NCBI GenBank assembly: GCA_900708905.1
Contig: CAADRB010000005.1
Coordinates: 600,602 to 664,601, forward strand
Direction of reading: 5' to 3'
Source: Hymenolepis diminuta
Lineage: Eukaryota; Platyhelminthes; Cestoda; Cyclophyllidea; Hymenolepididae
DNA: 64,000 bases
Part shown: positions 35,401 to 46,618 of the stretch, piece after piece
How positions within the stretch are numbered: position 1 is the stretch's first letter
Layout of the letters: each line of letters opens with the position of its first letter
Notes under the pieces: model-generated
The model's database searches: none
Told to the model about the DNA's origin: nothing
What the model saw: the letters and a program-made list of their open reading frames with translations, nothing else
Position numbers and translations under genes: made by a program

Positions 35401-37670
35401 TTTACGATTCATGAAAGAGGAATTGCAGACATTCCGTGGACATAAGAAGGAGGTCACACGGATTGTCTGGCATCCAGTTCATGAGAACCTCTTTGCTTCG
35501 GGTAGTGGAGATGGTGCTATCCATTTCTGGTGTGCTGGAAATGAGACAGAGCTGGGTGTGATCGATGGTGCACATGACAACATGATTTGGAGTCTTGCGT
35601 GGCACCCCCTAGGACATATCCTGGTCTCAGGTGGAAATGACTTCTCAACGTAAGTTGCCATTGTTAGCAATGCTATTATTTTTAAATTATGTAAAAACGT
35701 CAGCTCTTCCCATTATGACAATTACACTGGATTAGGTCTATTTATTAAAATATTAAGAGACGGAATTCTACTTCCTTGCAATTGAAGCAAGTTTTATAAA
35801 CCTGCAGATACTCAGAAACCAGGTAGAAAACCTGTAGTTCAAACTGCGAATCGCCCATTAAGAAAACAAATAGTTTCATATAGAACTAGCAGCCCGGCTA
35901 ACCAATAATGATTGCTTCAGTGGCGGGCTCACACGCCCAGGTGTGAGCGTAGAAATCCGATATTCGACAATTTTGTTTATGAAGGATGAAACTTAAGAGT
36001 TTCGCTTAGATGCAATGAAAATTGTTGATTTGGTTTCTTGACAGGGAACAACGATTAACATTGTTGTCCAGATAAAGATCAACACAAAAATATAAACGAT
36101 GATTGAAATGTAAATGTCTCTAAGCATCTTCAGATGTCAATATTTTCTAGAACGCTGCAAGCAATTAGCATGCTGTGAAGTTAGGAAAAAAATATTCGGG
36201 AATCTCCGTGGAAATACATGTTCTATCGATGCAAAGACCGCTAGGAACTATCATTCACTCATAGAACTAGTCTTCTCTTTCAGCTTTTGCAGATGAGCGT
36301 TAGTGAATTAATAATCCGCCGTGCAGTGCTTTCGGGATGGTAGTAAATACGCTGTACGGAAGGATAGGTTCTACTAAGTTCTTAAGTAATTTTGTTTAGA
36401 TCTTTATACATATTTCATCGAGCTCTAGATGGTATAGGTTTCGCAGATTTTAGGCGTCAATTTGAATACTGTGCTAAAGATTTCATTCACGTCTCAAAGT
36501 TTGTATTTGAGTATCAAGTAATGTGTTTATTAATTCATTGGAATGTAAGCATAACACAGGAGAAATAATCAAAAGATGATAAATTGTTACAAGCTCTTCA
36601 TTATGTGCATTTTACCTTCTCTCCGCAGAAAATTCTGGACACGTGATCGTCCAGGTGATGGCATAAAAGATTTTAGTTCTCCTGATATCATCGAAACTTT
36701 CTCCAACCAAGCTACGGAGAAAGAGAAGCACGAAGTCAAAGAGCGACTGGCTTTTGAATGCCCAATAGATCCAATTGTAGAAATCCCGGGGCTGGAAGAT
36801 GATCTCGCCGGCATCAGTTACCCTAGAGACGAGGATTCAAACGAAGAGGAGGCCTCAAAGAACCGTACAGTTCCCACCAAACCAGTTGGATCAATTTCCA
36901 AGGAATTTGTGGCCAACTGGTCCAGCTCTCGCAATCTCGGTAAACCTGGTGTTGTTCTAACCGCCATAGCTGCGGCCAAAGGTCGAACTACTGAAAGCGG
37001 TTTGGAGGAGAAGGCGACTGTTCAAGGCGGCAAAGAAGGTGGAGACAATGGAGGAATGATGGACACATCAAAGATAGTCGCTACTCCTCTTGTTACCTCT
37101 GACATGTGTATGAACCCCAAGGCGAAAGCGTCTGCTAATGAGATTGAAGAATATGAGGCCACCCCCGGTCGATTCAAGTCGCGTACTTTTGATTCTGCGG
37201 TGAGGGAAGAAGAAATGCTGGCATTTGCAAACTCTCTCATGCCCCCTTCTCCTCCAAATTCCGCACAACAACCTATTCCCACTGATCCATCAGTCGCATC
37301 AATTCCTCAAGCGGGACCGGGAGTGGAAACGATGCTTTCACCATTGGTACAACAACCACCGCCCCCTATTCCCCCCAATCAACCACCACCACCCCAGATG
37401 AATGCGAGATTTGGCCCACTGCCACCCCCATCACAGAGATTTATGGGAGGACTTCCTCCAGGAATGGGTTATCGATCTGGACCACCAATGGGATTCCGAA
37501 GGCCGCCGCTACCACCAATGCAGCAATTTGGTGGTGGTAGACCACCTCCATTCAATGATCAACAATGGGGTGGACCACCACCACCAGGAGGCTATAATGG
37601 ACCCCCGCCTGGATATGGAGCCCCTTCCGCTCCCCAAATGCCCCCTAATAAACGTTCAAGAAGATGGTGA
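32414..37670 (+). CDS. WDR33: pre-mRNA 3'-end processing protein WDR33 (complete, 6 exons)
   Basis: WDR33 is a CPSF subunit in the nucleus that, with CPSF30, reads the AAUAAA poly(A) signal. Exons: 32414-32611, 32684-32788, 32829-33076, 33777-34001, 35305-35649, 36629-37670; 2163 nt, 720 residues. Family landmarks include [126 protein letters not shown] and [14 protein letters not shown], giving a seven-bladed WD40 propeller. The tail from about residue 580 is Pro/Gly-rich and ends in KRSRRW. At 720 residues it is much shorter than human WDR33 (about 1336) and lacks the long collagen-like part. The position of human F43 is Pro (GPDARR); VVRW at the exon 2/3 junction is CVCW, which depends on my 40-nt intron 2. 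Introns are 72, 40, 700, 1303 and 979 nt. Confidence 0.95.
33390..33520 (+). repeat. SINE-like dispersed repeat, copy 9
   Basis: It reads cagtgcgtcagtcaccctgt, then gatcgatgcccatcggtaca, catccagtgatggggatagc and cacgcttattgcttagtt, the family middle. It lies in WDR33 intron 3, sense orientation. Confidence 0.65.
34440..34580 (+). repeat. Second repeat family, copy A (WDR33 intron 4)
   Basis: Shared with 35885-35995: gatttcttcagtgatggcct (other copy: gattgcttcagtggcgggct), then gtgagtgtagaaatccaata and atcga (other: gtgagcgtagaaatccgata, ttcga). The two copies sit in adjacent WDR33 introns in the same orientation. Confidence 0.45.
35091..35111. repeat. Hairpin with 8-bp perfect stem
   Basis: The arm gagttcac (35091-35098) and its complement gtgaactc (35104-35111) enclose a 5-nt loop containing a CTCGAG core. 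It lies in WDR33 intron 4. No function is inferred. Confidence 0.5.
35885..35995 (+). repeat. Second repeat family, copy B (WDR33 intron 5)
   Basis: Partner of 34440-34580. This copy also contains a short GC-rich inverted motif (gggctcacacgcccaggtgt) before gtgagcgtagaaatcc. Confidence 0.45.
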
Positions 37671-38295
37671 TTGGCCGGCTAGCTTATGTACATATTGTTT
37701 ACAAATGTGTATATTCTTGGTTCTTTTTAAAATAATATGAGAAAGCTTTTCTCAGGTTTGAATCGAATTTAGTAGGGAGTAAAATTTGCTAAATGAAATG
37801 ACTGTTGCTCAAATATGCTGATTGGTGGTACGATATATAATATTAGTTGTGTCTGTAGCGCAGCGGTAGAGATCGCGGCTTTGGTACTTATCGGCGTGCA
37901 CTCTGTGAATCGCAAATAGTTAGGGAGGGTACTATGTTTATGAAAGGAACATAAAAAGATAAGTTCAATTAGGAGGATCGCGGAAGTTCACATTAGGTTA
38001 AGGTAACATCGATGGAAAAAGACGATCAATTAGCAATCAAGCCCAATGATTCTTACAGTATTTGAGTAAAAAAGTTTCAGTTACAGTAAGGGGACGTGAA
38101 ACTTAAACTAATCACTGGTGAGAATTATCGATAAGAGATAATTACTCCCAAAAGAGATTTCTAGCACGAACGCGGGAGGAGGACTACAGAATATTTAGTT
38201 AATGGAATACGTATATATTAAGTACATCTGATACGATAGTGAAGTTCTAAACATAGAAAAAAAACCGCCACTGACAAATAATACCAGTGTCAGCA
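37671..38295. other. Convergent 3' intergenic region, WDR33 / NCBP2AS2-like
   Basis: Holds both 3' UTRs. No canonical AATAAA follows the WDR33 stop closely; the nearest variant is aaaataatatgag about 60 nt downstream. A SINE-like copy lies at 37855-37975. Confidence 0.55.
37855..37975 (+). repeat. SINE-like dispersed repeat, copy 10 (tRNA-like head)
   Basis: The head gtctgtagcgcagcggtaga followed by gatcgcgg resembles a tRNA A-box region (gcagcggtagag). The block cttatcggcgtgcactctgt then gaatcgcaaatag matches the copy at 16.86 kb (tatcggcgcacattctgcga). The tail is decayed. Confidence 0.6.
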
Positions 38296-38601
38296 TCACT
38301 TCCGTAAAAAACCTTTTCTGAATTCATCGACAATCTGTTTTTTAAAATCTTCGAAATCTGAAGAAGGCTCTGGCGATTCTTCTATCGCCCTATCAACTAA
38401 TAAAGGTACTGAAAATGCAATATACTGCTAACCTTTTGATTTTGATGCGTTAAACATTTTGACAAGACATCGGGCAGTCTCGCGGATGATGGGATTCCTC
38501 GACAACTCAGGAACAACCTTCTCCTCAATATCAGGAGAACTCAGTATCATTCTAAGAAATAAATAACGTAATAAAACGCACCTTAGTAAATGACGCCACA
38601 T
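38296..38601 (-). CDS. Small conserved protein resembling NCBP2AS2 (3 exons, micro-introns)
   Basis: Reconstructed 83-residue basic protein: exons (minus) 38601-38582, 38551-38433, 38408-38296, 252 nt. The start MWRHLLRMILSSPDIEEK aligns without gaps to the RRLLAALLHSPQLVER start of human NCBP2AS2 as I recall it. NPIIRETARCLV matches RPIRRAAQL, and the end DEFRKGFLRK matches QELRRGLRGR. Human NCBP2AS2 is a small, probably mitochondrial protein of poorly defined role, so I give no symbol. Without splicing the frame stops just after SKSKG, so an intron is required. Intron 1 is 30 nt; intron 2 is 24 nt, or 36 nt if the next in-frame AG at 38397-38398 is used (79 residues). I looked for a head-to-head NCBP2 partner upstream and saw none. 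Alternative: an unrelated small flatworm gene. Confidence 0.6.
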
Positions 38602-40098
38602 TATTAGCAGCGCATGAGATACACGGTATACGGCGCCGCCATTAATAACGACGAAACCGAAACTAAATACAAACTAACCAATCATAGCTTCGTTTCTTTT
38701 GCATATACCAATCACAAGCCACTTCACGGAGAGAACCAATGAGAACGACCGAAGAAGAACCAACCCGCGAAGAGAAGCAGAAAAGCCCGAATGCCTAAAA
38801 CAGGCTAGAAGTGACAAGTGCTTCCGTCTTACTCGGCTTCCATCGTGTGCATGTACATCCCTGCTCTTCGTTACATCCCAAATCCAAACGCTTAACTAAA
38901 ATCTGCTCCTAATCATCTCCCTCCTTGTAGTTCTGTTCATTGTAATAAACGAAATTGTTGTCTTACCATAATCCTCCTATCTAAGCTCGACTGGTCTCAT
39001 GACATTACAAAATCAACAGGGCTAATAAAGTAAACAGGCTAAATAAGTTCAATTGCAATCCCACCTTGTAATTCGCGGATGCACAAAAATCTATCCAGTA
39101 TTTTGTTTTTGAAATGAACAATTGGATGGCACAATGAAGGTGTTTTCAATGCAATTAAATTAATCGATCTGTTAAAAATTGTATTAATATACTGTTTTAG
39201 AATAACTGGCGGCAATACAAAACTCGAAAGTTTATTAAGTATTTTATTCATGAAATACTTATTTCGGGTGTGGTGAAATTTAAAAAATTTGTTTTATTAA
39301 TCGGATTTAAAAGCATACAGGTGCTTTTTTTAATTTTTCATGTCTTTGATATCTCATATTGTTTTGCTCTCTTAAAAGGCCAATCGCTAAGGCTATTGTT
39401 GATATATTTAACGTAACCTTCCGAAACTATAATATCTCTAACATTACATCACTCTAACAGATCCAAGTCGGGGAGAAAATGTGAATAAATGCATTATTGA
39501 ACTATGTCAAAATATGTTAAGAAAATTATCCCCATCCTTCTACATAAAGATCTATAAATTTTCCAATAGTTACAGGTTATATTAGTACGAAGAAAGTGAG
39601 TAATATCGGTAGAGAATGAATTCATTGTAAACATAACTTGAGAAATATCTTAAGAAGAACGACTAGATACTTTAAGAAATGCCACCTAAAAGGAAATTAA
39701 GGAATTCAAAAACAAAATCGATTTCCACAAAATATACCAGAGCAGATAGAATGGTAGTGACTAGACTGCGGTGAGAGAAACTGCGCAGGCGAAATAGATG
39801 TGAGAAAATAAGACATAAGTACCTAGAGTGGAGTGGATCTGACAAGATCTATAAAGTGGTAATAAGATCACTCATTCGCGTAAGAGCTGGAAATTTTTAC
39901 AGGTTGAGGATAGTTAAACCAACTTCTCCTTTTCTTAGACTTAATACATCCAGAACTGGACACCTAAATTCACTGCCGATCGCCATGTTAGTATAACACT
40001 GATCTTTCCGGTAGAGCTAATATGCAATTTCCTTTTCCGTCGATATTCGCATATAATTGGTAACACCATATTTCACCGTCCCAGTGGGAATTGAGACT
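38602..40098. other. Intergenic region upstream of the NCBP2AS2-like gene
   Basis: The first 40 bases hold a GC-rich patch (acggcgccgccatt) that may be its promoter. The rest is AT-rich with no coding frame of note, ending at the mariner terminal repeat. Confidence 0.5.
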
Positions 40099-40128
40099 AA
40101 CACATGGGCTGAAAAGTCCCGGGCCTAA
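40099..40128 (+). repeat. Mariner left terminal inverted repeat
   Basis: Begins aacacatgggctgaaaagtc and ends cccgggcctaa. It mirrors 41501-41530 with two mismatches. A TA dinucleotide overlaps its outer edge, as expected for mariner targets. Confidence 0.85.
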
Positions 40129-40312
40129 CACATGGGCTGATGGCGCTAGTTTTATTGCGGTTACCTTTTTTTCAGTTAATACTAACCTTCAAAAGACAAC
40201 TGTTAAAATTTCATGATATTCCATTCATTAGTTTGTGAGTTATTGCACTAAGAGTGATGCTACTTCTGTTATTTTCAAAACAATGGATCAAAAACAATTT
40301 CGTGTTTTAATT

Positions 40313-41058
40313 NNNNNNNNNNNNNNNNNNNNNNNNNNNNNNNNNNNNNNNNNNNNNNNNNNNNNNNNNNNNNNNNNNNNNNNNNNNNNNNNNNNNNNNN
40401 NNNNNNNNNNNNNNNNNNNNNNNNNNNNNNNNNNNNNNNNNNNNNNNNNNNNNNNNNNNNNNNNNNNNNNNNNNNNNNNNNNNNNNNNNNNNNNNNNNNN
40501 NNNNNNNNNNNNNNNNNNNNNNNNNNNNNNNNNNNNNNNNNNNNNNNNNNNNNNNNNNNNNNNNNNNNNNNNNNNNNNNNNNNNNNNNNNNNNNNNNNNN
40601 NNNNNNNNNNNNNNNNNNNNNNNNNNNNNNNNNNNNNNNNNNNNNNNNNNNNNNNNNNNNNNNNNNNNNNNNNNNNNNNNNNNNNNNNNNNNNNNNNNNN
40701 NNNNNNNNNNNNNNNNNNNNNNNNNNNNNNNNNNNNNNNNNNNNNNNNNNNNNNNNNNNNNNNNNNNNNNNNNNNNNNNNNNNNNNNNNNNNNNNNNNNN
40801 NNNNNNNNNNNNNNNNNNNNNNNNNNNNNNNNNNNNNNNNNNNNNNNNNNNNNNNNNNNNNNNNNNNNNNNNNNNNNNNNNNNNNNNNNNNNNNNNNNNN
40901 NNNNNNNNNNNNNNNNNNNNNNNNNNNNNNNNNNNNNNNNNNNNNNNNNNNNNNNNNNNNNNNNNNNNNNNNNNNNNNNNNNNNNNNNNNNNNNNNNNNN
41001 NNNNNNNNNNNNNNNNNNNNNNNNNNNNNNNNNNNNNNNNNNNNNNNNNNNNNNNNNN
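40313..41058. other. Assembly gap (746 N)
   Basis: A run of N inside the mariner transposase. The true length is unknown, and translated frames crossing it are meaningless. Probably caused by multicopy near-identical elements that could not be assembled. Confidence 0.99.
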
Positions 41059-41500
41059 AAGGAAATACCATTAAGAGTGAATATTATATGCGTTATTGGA
41101 GCGTTTGAAGGCCGAAATTGCAAAGAAACGACCGCATATGGCAAAGAAAATAATTTTGTTTCATCAAGACAACGCACCGTGTCACAAGTCAATTAGAACA
41201 ATGGCAAAACTACATGAATTGGACTTCGAATAGCTCCCACATCCACCGTATTCGCTAGATTTGGCTCCCAGCCACTACTGGCTGTTCGCAGACGTGAAAA
41301 AAATGCTCGGCGGTAAGAAATTTGGCACGAATGAAGATGTTATCGCTGAAACTGAGTCCTATTTTGAGGCAAAAGATAAATGGTTCTACAAAAGTGGTAT
41401 TGGAATGTTAGAGTGGCGCTGGAATGATTGCGTTGCTCTTGATGGAGATTACGTTGATGAATAAAGTTAATTTTAAACCAAAAAAATTGTGTTTTCTTTG

Positions 41501-41530
41501 TTAGGCCCGGGAATTTTCAGCCCATATGTT
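41501..41530 (-). repeat. Mariner right terminal inverted repeat
   Basis: Inverse complement of 40099-40128 with two substitutions. It lies about 37 nt after the transposase stop codon, as in intact mariners. Confidence 0.85.
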
Positions 41531-42559
41531 GGATTTTAGAGTTCGGGAGACAATATGAATTTTTCAGACATTGCAGATTGGTCACACAAAAATCTTCCTT
41601 ATAGTGATTGGTTTTCTTCGCATAAGCCTCTTTTAGCTTTTCTAGTTCATTTTGGTGCCTGATAACTCAAAAGTTACTTTTAAGTCAGGAGGACAAGAGA
41701 GATCCTTCATAACAACCCAAAGGCAAAATATTTTTCGTTAATACTTGGCTGCTGGTTTTCCCGGCGTAACTTGATCAGCCCTTCGAATACAGTGACTTCT
41801 AATCTTCTTGTAGTATTCCAGGGAGCTTTGATTCTACCATCATTAGACACTCTTATATTATTACTAGACGAATTGGCTTTACAAAGTTTTCAATTCACTA
41901 TAACATTAACTTTGGAACTCTCTGGAATTGACCGGAACCTCATAAGCTGCTGTTTATTTCTATAGATATTATGAGTTACAGCATCAGTTGTTGTTCTGTC
42001 AACAACATTTGGAACTCCAGATAAATGTATGAATAAAATTTGTCGGCTAAAGAGCATCCGATTTTTACTTTTAGTTCTTTACAAACTGGTCCTGTGGTTG
42101 ATGCTAATTTGGTTTAAAATTTAATGGGCGGTAAACATTTATTTCCATAAAGAGAAGTGAATGGAATATTACTTCGTTAGCAAAAAGTGCACGAAAAACC
42201 TTCTTCTTACTATCGTTCCATTCACGTGTCCGAAACTGTGAACGAATGTGTCGAAAATGGGATGAAAACCCAGCTGTGCCTTAACTAGCCCCAAAATAGA
42301 TCATTTTCTTCTGTTACGTTGTGATCAATTATTTCATTATCTCTTAAGAATTGAAATTTCTCCTTTTCATTACGCAGTAAAAATTCTAATTTATGAGATT
42401 TAAGAGAAAGTAAGCTTTACAATAAAACGCTAATTCCCTTCAAAATGAGGATAAATCTCTGCCGCATCTTTTTCACCACATTTCAATTTCAATTCTCAAT
42501 CAAATTTTTAATAAATTTCCTTCAGTTAATAATTAATTTCAATTTTAAAACCATTCCGA

Positions 42560-43080
42560 ATATTGCCTGTAGTGAATCACTCTGACCTTATTTTCTTTTC
42601 ATTTTTCCACTGTGATTCGTTCGGACCTGAATTTCCTCTTTACACGTCAAAGACTCCCCATAACCCGAAAACCGGAAAAAATCATCTGCTGAGTCATCTG
42701 AACTTACCTTCGGGTTGACGTGACTCAGTTTATGTTTAGCTTACTTTTAGAATCTATTTGTTCTCATATTGCCACTTGTCCTTGATCAGTCGGTCCACTC
42801 AGTGCTCAGATCACAAGTAATCTAAATATGATTTGCTGCTGAACAACTTTTCTATAAGTATATAAGCCAACACACTTTGGCCACCCAACACATGACTTGG
42901 CACACACAGTTGGGTGTAGCATAGCAGAGCTTTCTGCACATTCCACTAGTCACTAGCTCACGTCTTTGACTATTTGACAGCCTATTTGTATTACGACCAT
43001 AATAATAATGCTTTGACTGCAACATCAGTCTAGTTTCTTAAAACTTGTTAGTCTGACATAATTGGTGACCCGGTTAACTT
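42560..43080 (+). mobile_element. Putative LTR end plus primer-binding site
   Basis: A TATA-like tctataagtatataagcc (42851-42868) is followed about 190 nt later by attggtgacccggtt (43061-43075). That looks like the junction of an LTR with a tRNA primer-binding site: TGGTGACCC is the start of a PBS for a tRNA ending GGGTCACCA, such as tRNA-Trp in the CsRn1 group of Gypsy elements known from flukes. No gag/pol frame follows and I could not define the 5' end, so the left boundary is a guess. Confidence 0.35.
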
Positions 43081-44375
43081 GGCTCCCACAATTGTTGAGT
43101 TGCTGCTATTAATCCGCCACAGATTTTATAACCATAATTTAAAGTCTTTGATTTTTTTTCTTATTCTGTAAGAGATATCTTCCTGTAACACACTAGTGTC
43201 CGACGATCAATTCATCTCTTCTGGATGACAAGGTTTATGGTGTCATTTGCACCGTCTGGAATCTTATTTGAACTTAAAATGAAATTTGATTATGATTGCA
43301 AAGGAAAAAAATATTTCATGGGTCTTTCTGATTATAGTTTTGTTCGCTAAATTTCAATTTGTTTGATTTAGTTTATTGTTGCACACAATAATATAAAGGA
43401 TATAATAATATTATAATGTATAATATAATGAATTTAGTAATTTTTAATTGAGGAACGCAATTGAAATCGGTTAACAGTAGGTCAAATGAATTATTAATGG
43501 AAAGGAGCCAAAAGGGTGTTGCGAATAACGTCAGGTAACAAGGAGTCCTGCTTTATTTGACTGTTGGATCCGAGTTGCACAATATTCACTAAATCCAGAA
43601 TTTAATCTTCATGATTCTTCACCTGGATTACTGAGTGTATTTTTACTACGGTATTCAGAGCTTATTGACTGGTTAAATAAGATCAAAGAAAATTTTCCTT
43701 GTTCTCTTGATTCTTGCCATGTAAGGAATTGAGTCACTGATTGTGGCACTCATAGATTTTAGTCATCATTAGAGAGCAATAATTTTCACCCAAAGGAAGT
43801 TAAATTAATAATTCATCATCAATTATTCATAAAATTTATATCTTTGTTAAAATGTGCTAAATTGCGAGGTCGTTGCTTTGTCTAATTTTGAGCAAATTGG
43901 GGTATTCAGCTTAAGGCTGTGTTATTATCGGGTCCTGGCCTTTGTAAGCCATTTTTGGAGGCAAATAAGGTTACAGCATGTACGGTGATCGCAATGCCAT
44001 CATAGCACATGATGCCTGGCCTCCTATTTGTTTTATAAGATGAATCAATGCTATTGATTATTTCAGTTTCTGAAGAAGCACTGATAAGTCTTCTATTTAA
44101 GTCAGTGACATATTACCAACTTAATCACCCTGAAACCGCTAAGCTAAACAGAAGTACACGCATCTAAATGCAGAATGAGCCAATAGGGAAACCGAACCTC
44201 TTCGATAAATGCGGCCATTGGCTGAACCGGTACATATACTCAGCGTCATATCATTCGCTCGAAGTGAAGCTTGTGATCGTCGTGGCAAGATTGCCGCTTC
44301 CTCCCACTTTTTGTATTAATTATGCTTCTATTGGCCTTATTTCCACCTTTGGTACATGTCGTAAACCCTGTGTGC

Positions 44376-44428
44376 TCTCATATAATACCTTATCTATATG
44401 ATGTGCCTTATCGATGAAGATCAATTTA
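44376..44428 (-). repeat. Inverted repeat pair, left arm
   Basis: Its reverse complement contains taaattgatcttcatcgata then aggcacatcatatagataag, matching 46550-46591 with two substitutions. Weaker similarity (gagagcacac) extends outward. Confidence 0.7.
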
Positions 44429-46548
44429 CTTATTTACAATATTAAATTTCTTGATACTTGGATTTTAGCATCCCTTGCATAAAGTTTGTGTGATTCCCAC
44501 TTAATTCATAATTTGGGCAGTGCCATTAGTGTATTCTTGCAAGCAATTAATCTATTTAATACATTCAAATCAATTATTTCGGTAATATTTTTATACGACT
44601 ACTAGTGAGGCTGAAAATGAGGTGAAAAATACAAACACTTCAATTCGCGATTGATATAATTAATATCACAAAGATCCTAATTATCTCAAACTCGTTCATG
44701 ACTGTTACAGCCACGAAGAACGTTTGGGTGAATTTTTTCGAACTCAATTTCGAGACTTCAAATTTTAATCTAATGAAGAAGGGTTTTTCCACAGAGTATC
44801 CTGTCACATTTCAATAAAAGAGATAGTGATGCAATGCCTATGTGATATTATGGATGTAATCACTGTACGATGTGGCACAACATCGAAGGAATAGAATGTC
44901 GCTATATCAGTCCGGAAGTGGCTGTTAAAACCCTCCCCCAATTTATTGGTAAACGAATTAAGGTTCTTATACAAATATTTCCTCGTGAGATATCAGTTAT
45001 TTCTTGTCGTCAAGGTCTCCGCGTGATGGTCGGCATCTTTATAGGTATCCATGTGCAAATATGCATACACACCTGAATATCCTGTGATGTTGCTGTCGAG
45101 ATCTTATCGTTTCCGATAGTCAAGTGTTGATTGATATCTGCCGTATATAGTAGATAGGATGCATAATCGCATATTTGCATTGTTCAGAAGAGATTTCAAA
45201 AAGGAACTCTAAACAGAATTCACTACTCGGATACAACGTTATTGGCTATTATTCTTCCTTGCTCTCACCCATGGTAATTTCCTAATAAAGTTAGAAATAG
45301 GCGTTCGTTGAATTACTGGACGGGTTGCTAGAACTAAGGGCGGTGAAGATGGCCGTAACAGGTGATGATAAACTTAAAGATAACCTTTACTAGCAATCTT
45401 AAATGACTCTCATCATCTTAAAAATAACTAAAATTGTTCCTCTTAAGACACGCCCTTATGACAAAAAGTGATCATCTCTTCCTTAATGATCTCCAACTCC
45501 ACCCAAATCCATTTACCTTTTTGAGCCAATTGATGAAACACATAAGATATTTTTGATCTCCCGCTAAAGTGAACACTTGAATCTAAAGATGATCGAGATA
45601 TTTTGTGACAAATGGAAATAAAAAAACATATGGTGGTAGAATGCAAAAGGTAGGAGTGTGGGTGATAATCAAAGTCCTTGTGACTGGTGCAGAGATAATC
45701 GATTTAGGCTACCCATAAATGTATTAACATTTGATTCGATAAATTAGGTGTCATAATACTTTTTCCCCTTTTATTGTTTTTAAAAATCCTTATAATTTGC
45801 ATTTTTACATTATTGTAACTCACACCAATGAAGAAAAATTTACCATTTTTTACTGCGGGGAAACAATTGAAATTGGGTAGGTAAAGTTCAATAAGGAATA
45901 GGGGAGGAGATAGAAGAGGAGGCCCCAAAAGTTTTGCTTCATTTGATTTTCTATTTTGGGTTGTAGAATATTCACTTAATGGGCAATGCACTACTTCACG
46001 TACCAAAATTCAAATTCCGGTCGCTCGACCACGACGATCAGTCTTACCAAATCAAATTATTTCTCCTTTCAAGAATTTTACTTGATCTTTACATAACAGA
46101 GCTCATTTATGGCTTGCATATTTGAATTAGTCAAAGGGTCCGATATTTAGGAATTTCATTCTTCATAATATCCAATGTGAAAGAATAGAGTAAAATTCAA
46201 GAAAATGGATAGAGTAGGCCGCGAAATCATTTGCCGACGAAAAAGATTTAAGCGAGGATTGTAGTACTCTGGAAGTTATGCTGTTTCGTAGGGTTAAAAG
46301 TAGATTTTTGAGACTGGCGTTGGCGAAATCAATGTAAAACCGCAGGTATTATCAATTTTAATGCTTCACGGAGTTTTTCATTTATCTATAATGAGTGTTA
46401 GGAGAGGTTTCTATTCAAATAGCTGAGTATAATTGTTTAAAATGGGTTTAGATTACTAAAACTGGGCAAGAATACTGGAGTTTGTATTTTTTTGGTTTCT
46501 CAGGTAAAATCTGGAGGCCTCCGTCTTTGGATACTGTAGGAAGCGTGG

Positions 46549-46618
46549 TCTAAATTGATCTTTATCGATAAGGCATATCATATAGATAAGGCAATTAAAT
46601 ATGGAAGAGCACAGGCCT
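46549..46618 (+). repeat. Inverted repeat pair, right arm
   Basis: Contains taaattgatctttatcgata then aggcatatcatatagataag, the partner of 44376-44428. The 2.1-kb interval between the arms has no transposase-like frame. The arms may be two opposed copies of one dispersed repeat or ends of a decayed element. Confidence 0.7.

Larger units (their letters stand above)
40099..41530 (+). mobile_element. Mariner-type DNA transposon, inactive, with assembly gap
   Basis: A Tc1/mariner-superfamily element of about 1.43 kb bounded by 30-bp inverted repeats (40099-40128 and 41501-41530) that match at 28 of 30 positions. The left repeat is followed by a second partial copy of its first 17 bases. The transposase starts at 40283 (MDQKQFRVLI) and resumes after the gap. 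The DDE region holds LFHQDNAPCH, PPYSLDLAPSHYWLF and KKMLGGKKF. It is dead: a frameshift near 41090, an in-frame stop about 20 codons after the HQDN aspartate, and the third catalytic Asp of the D,D34D triad (APSDY in active mariners) is His here. The 3' open frame is 41261-41464. Confidence 0.92.

Noticed and set aside
36576..37670. 364-codon frame as a separate proline-rich gene
   Set aside because: It is the last WDR33 exon; the true exon starts at 36629 after an acceptor and continues the WD40 frame ([10 protein letters not shown]).
38640..38900. NCBP2 gene head-to-head with the NCBP2AS2-like gene, as in mammals
   Set aside because: No RNA-recognition-motif coding sequence or plausible first exon was found on the plus strand here.
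40235..41192. Long frames of about 254-305 codons across the gap
   Set aside because: They are open only because N runs translate without stops.
44168..44401. 77-codon plus-strand frame
   Set aside because: Overlaps the inverted repeat arm, with no motif and no coding composition.
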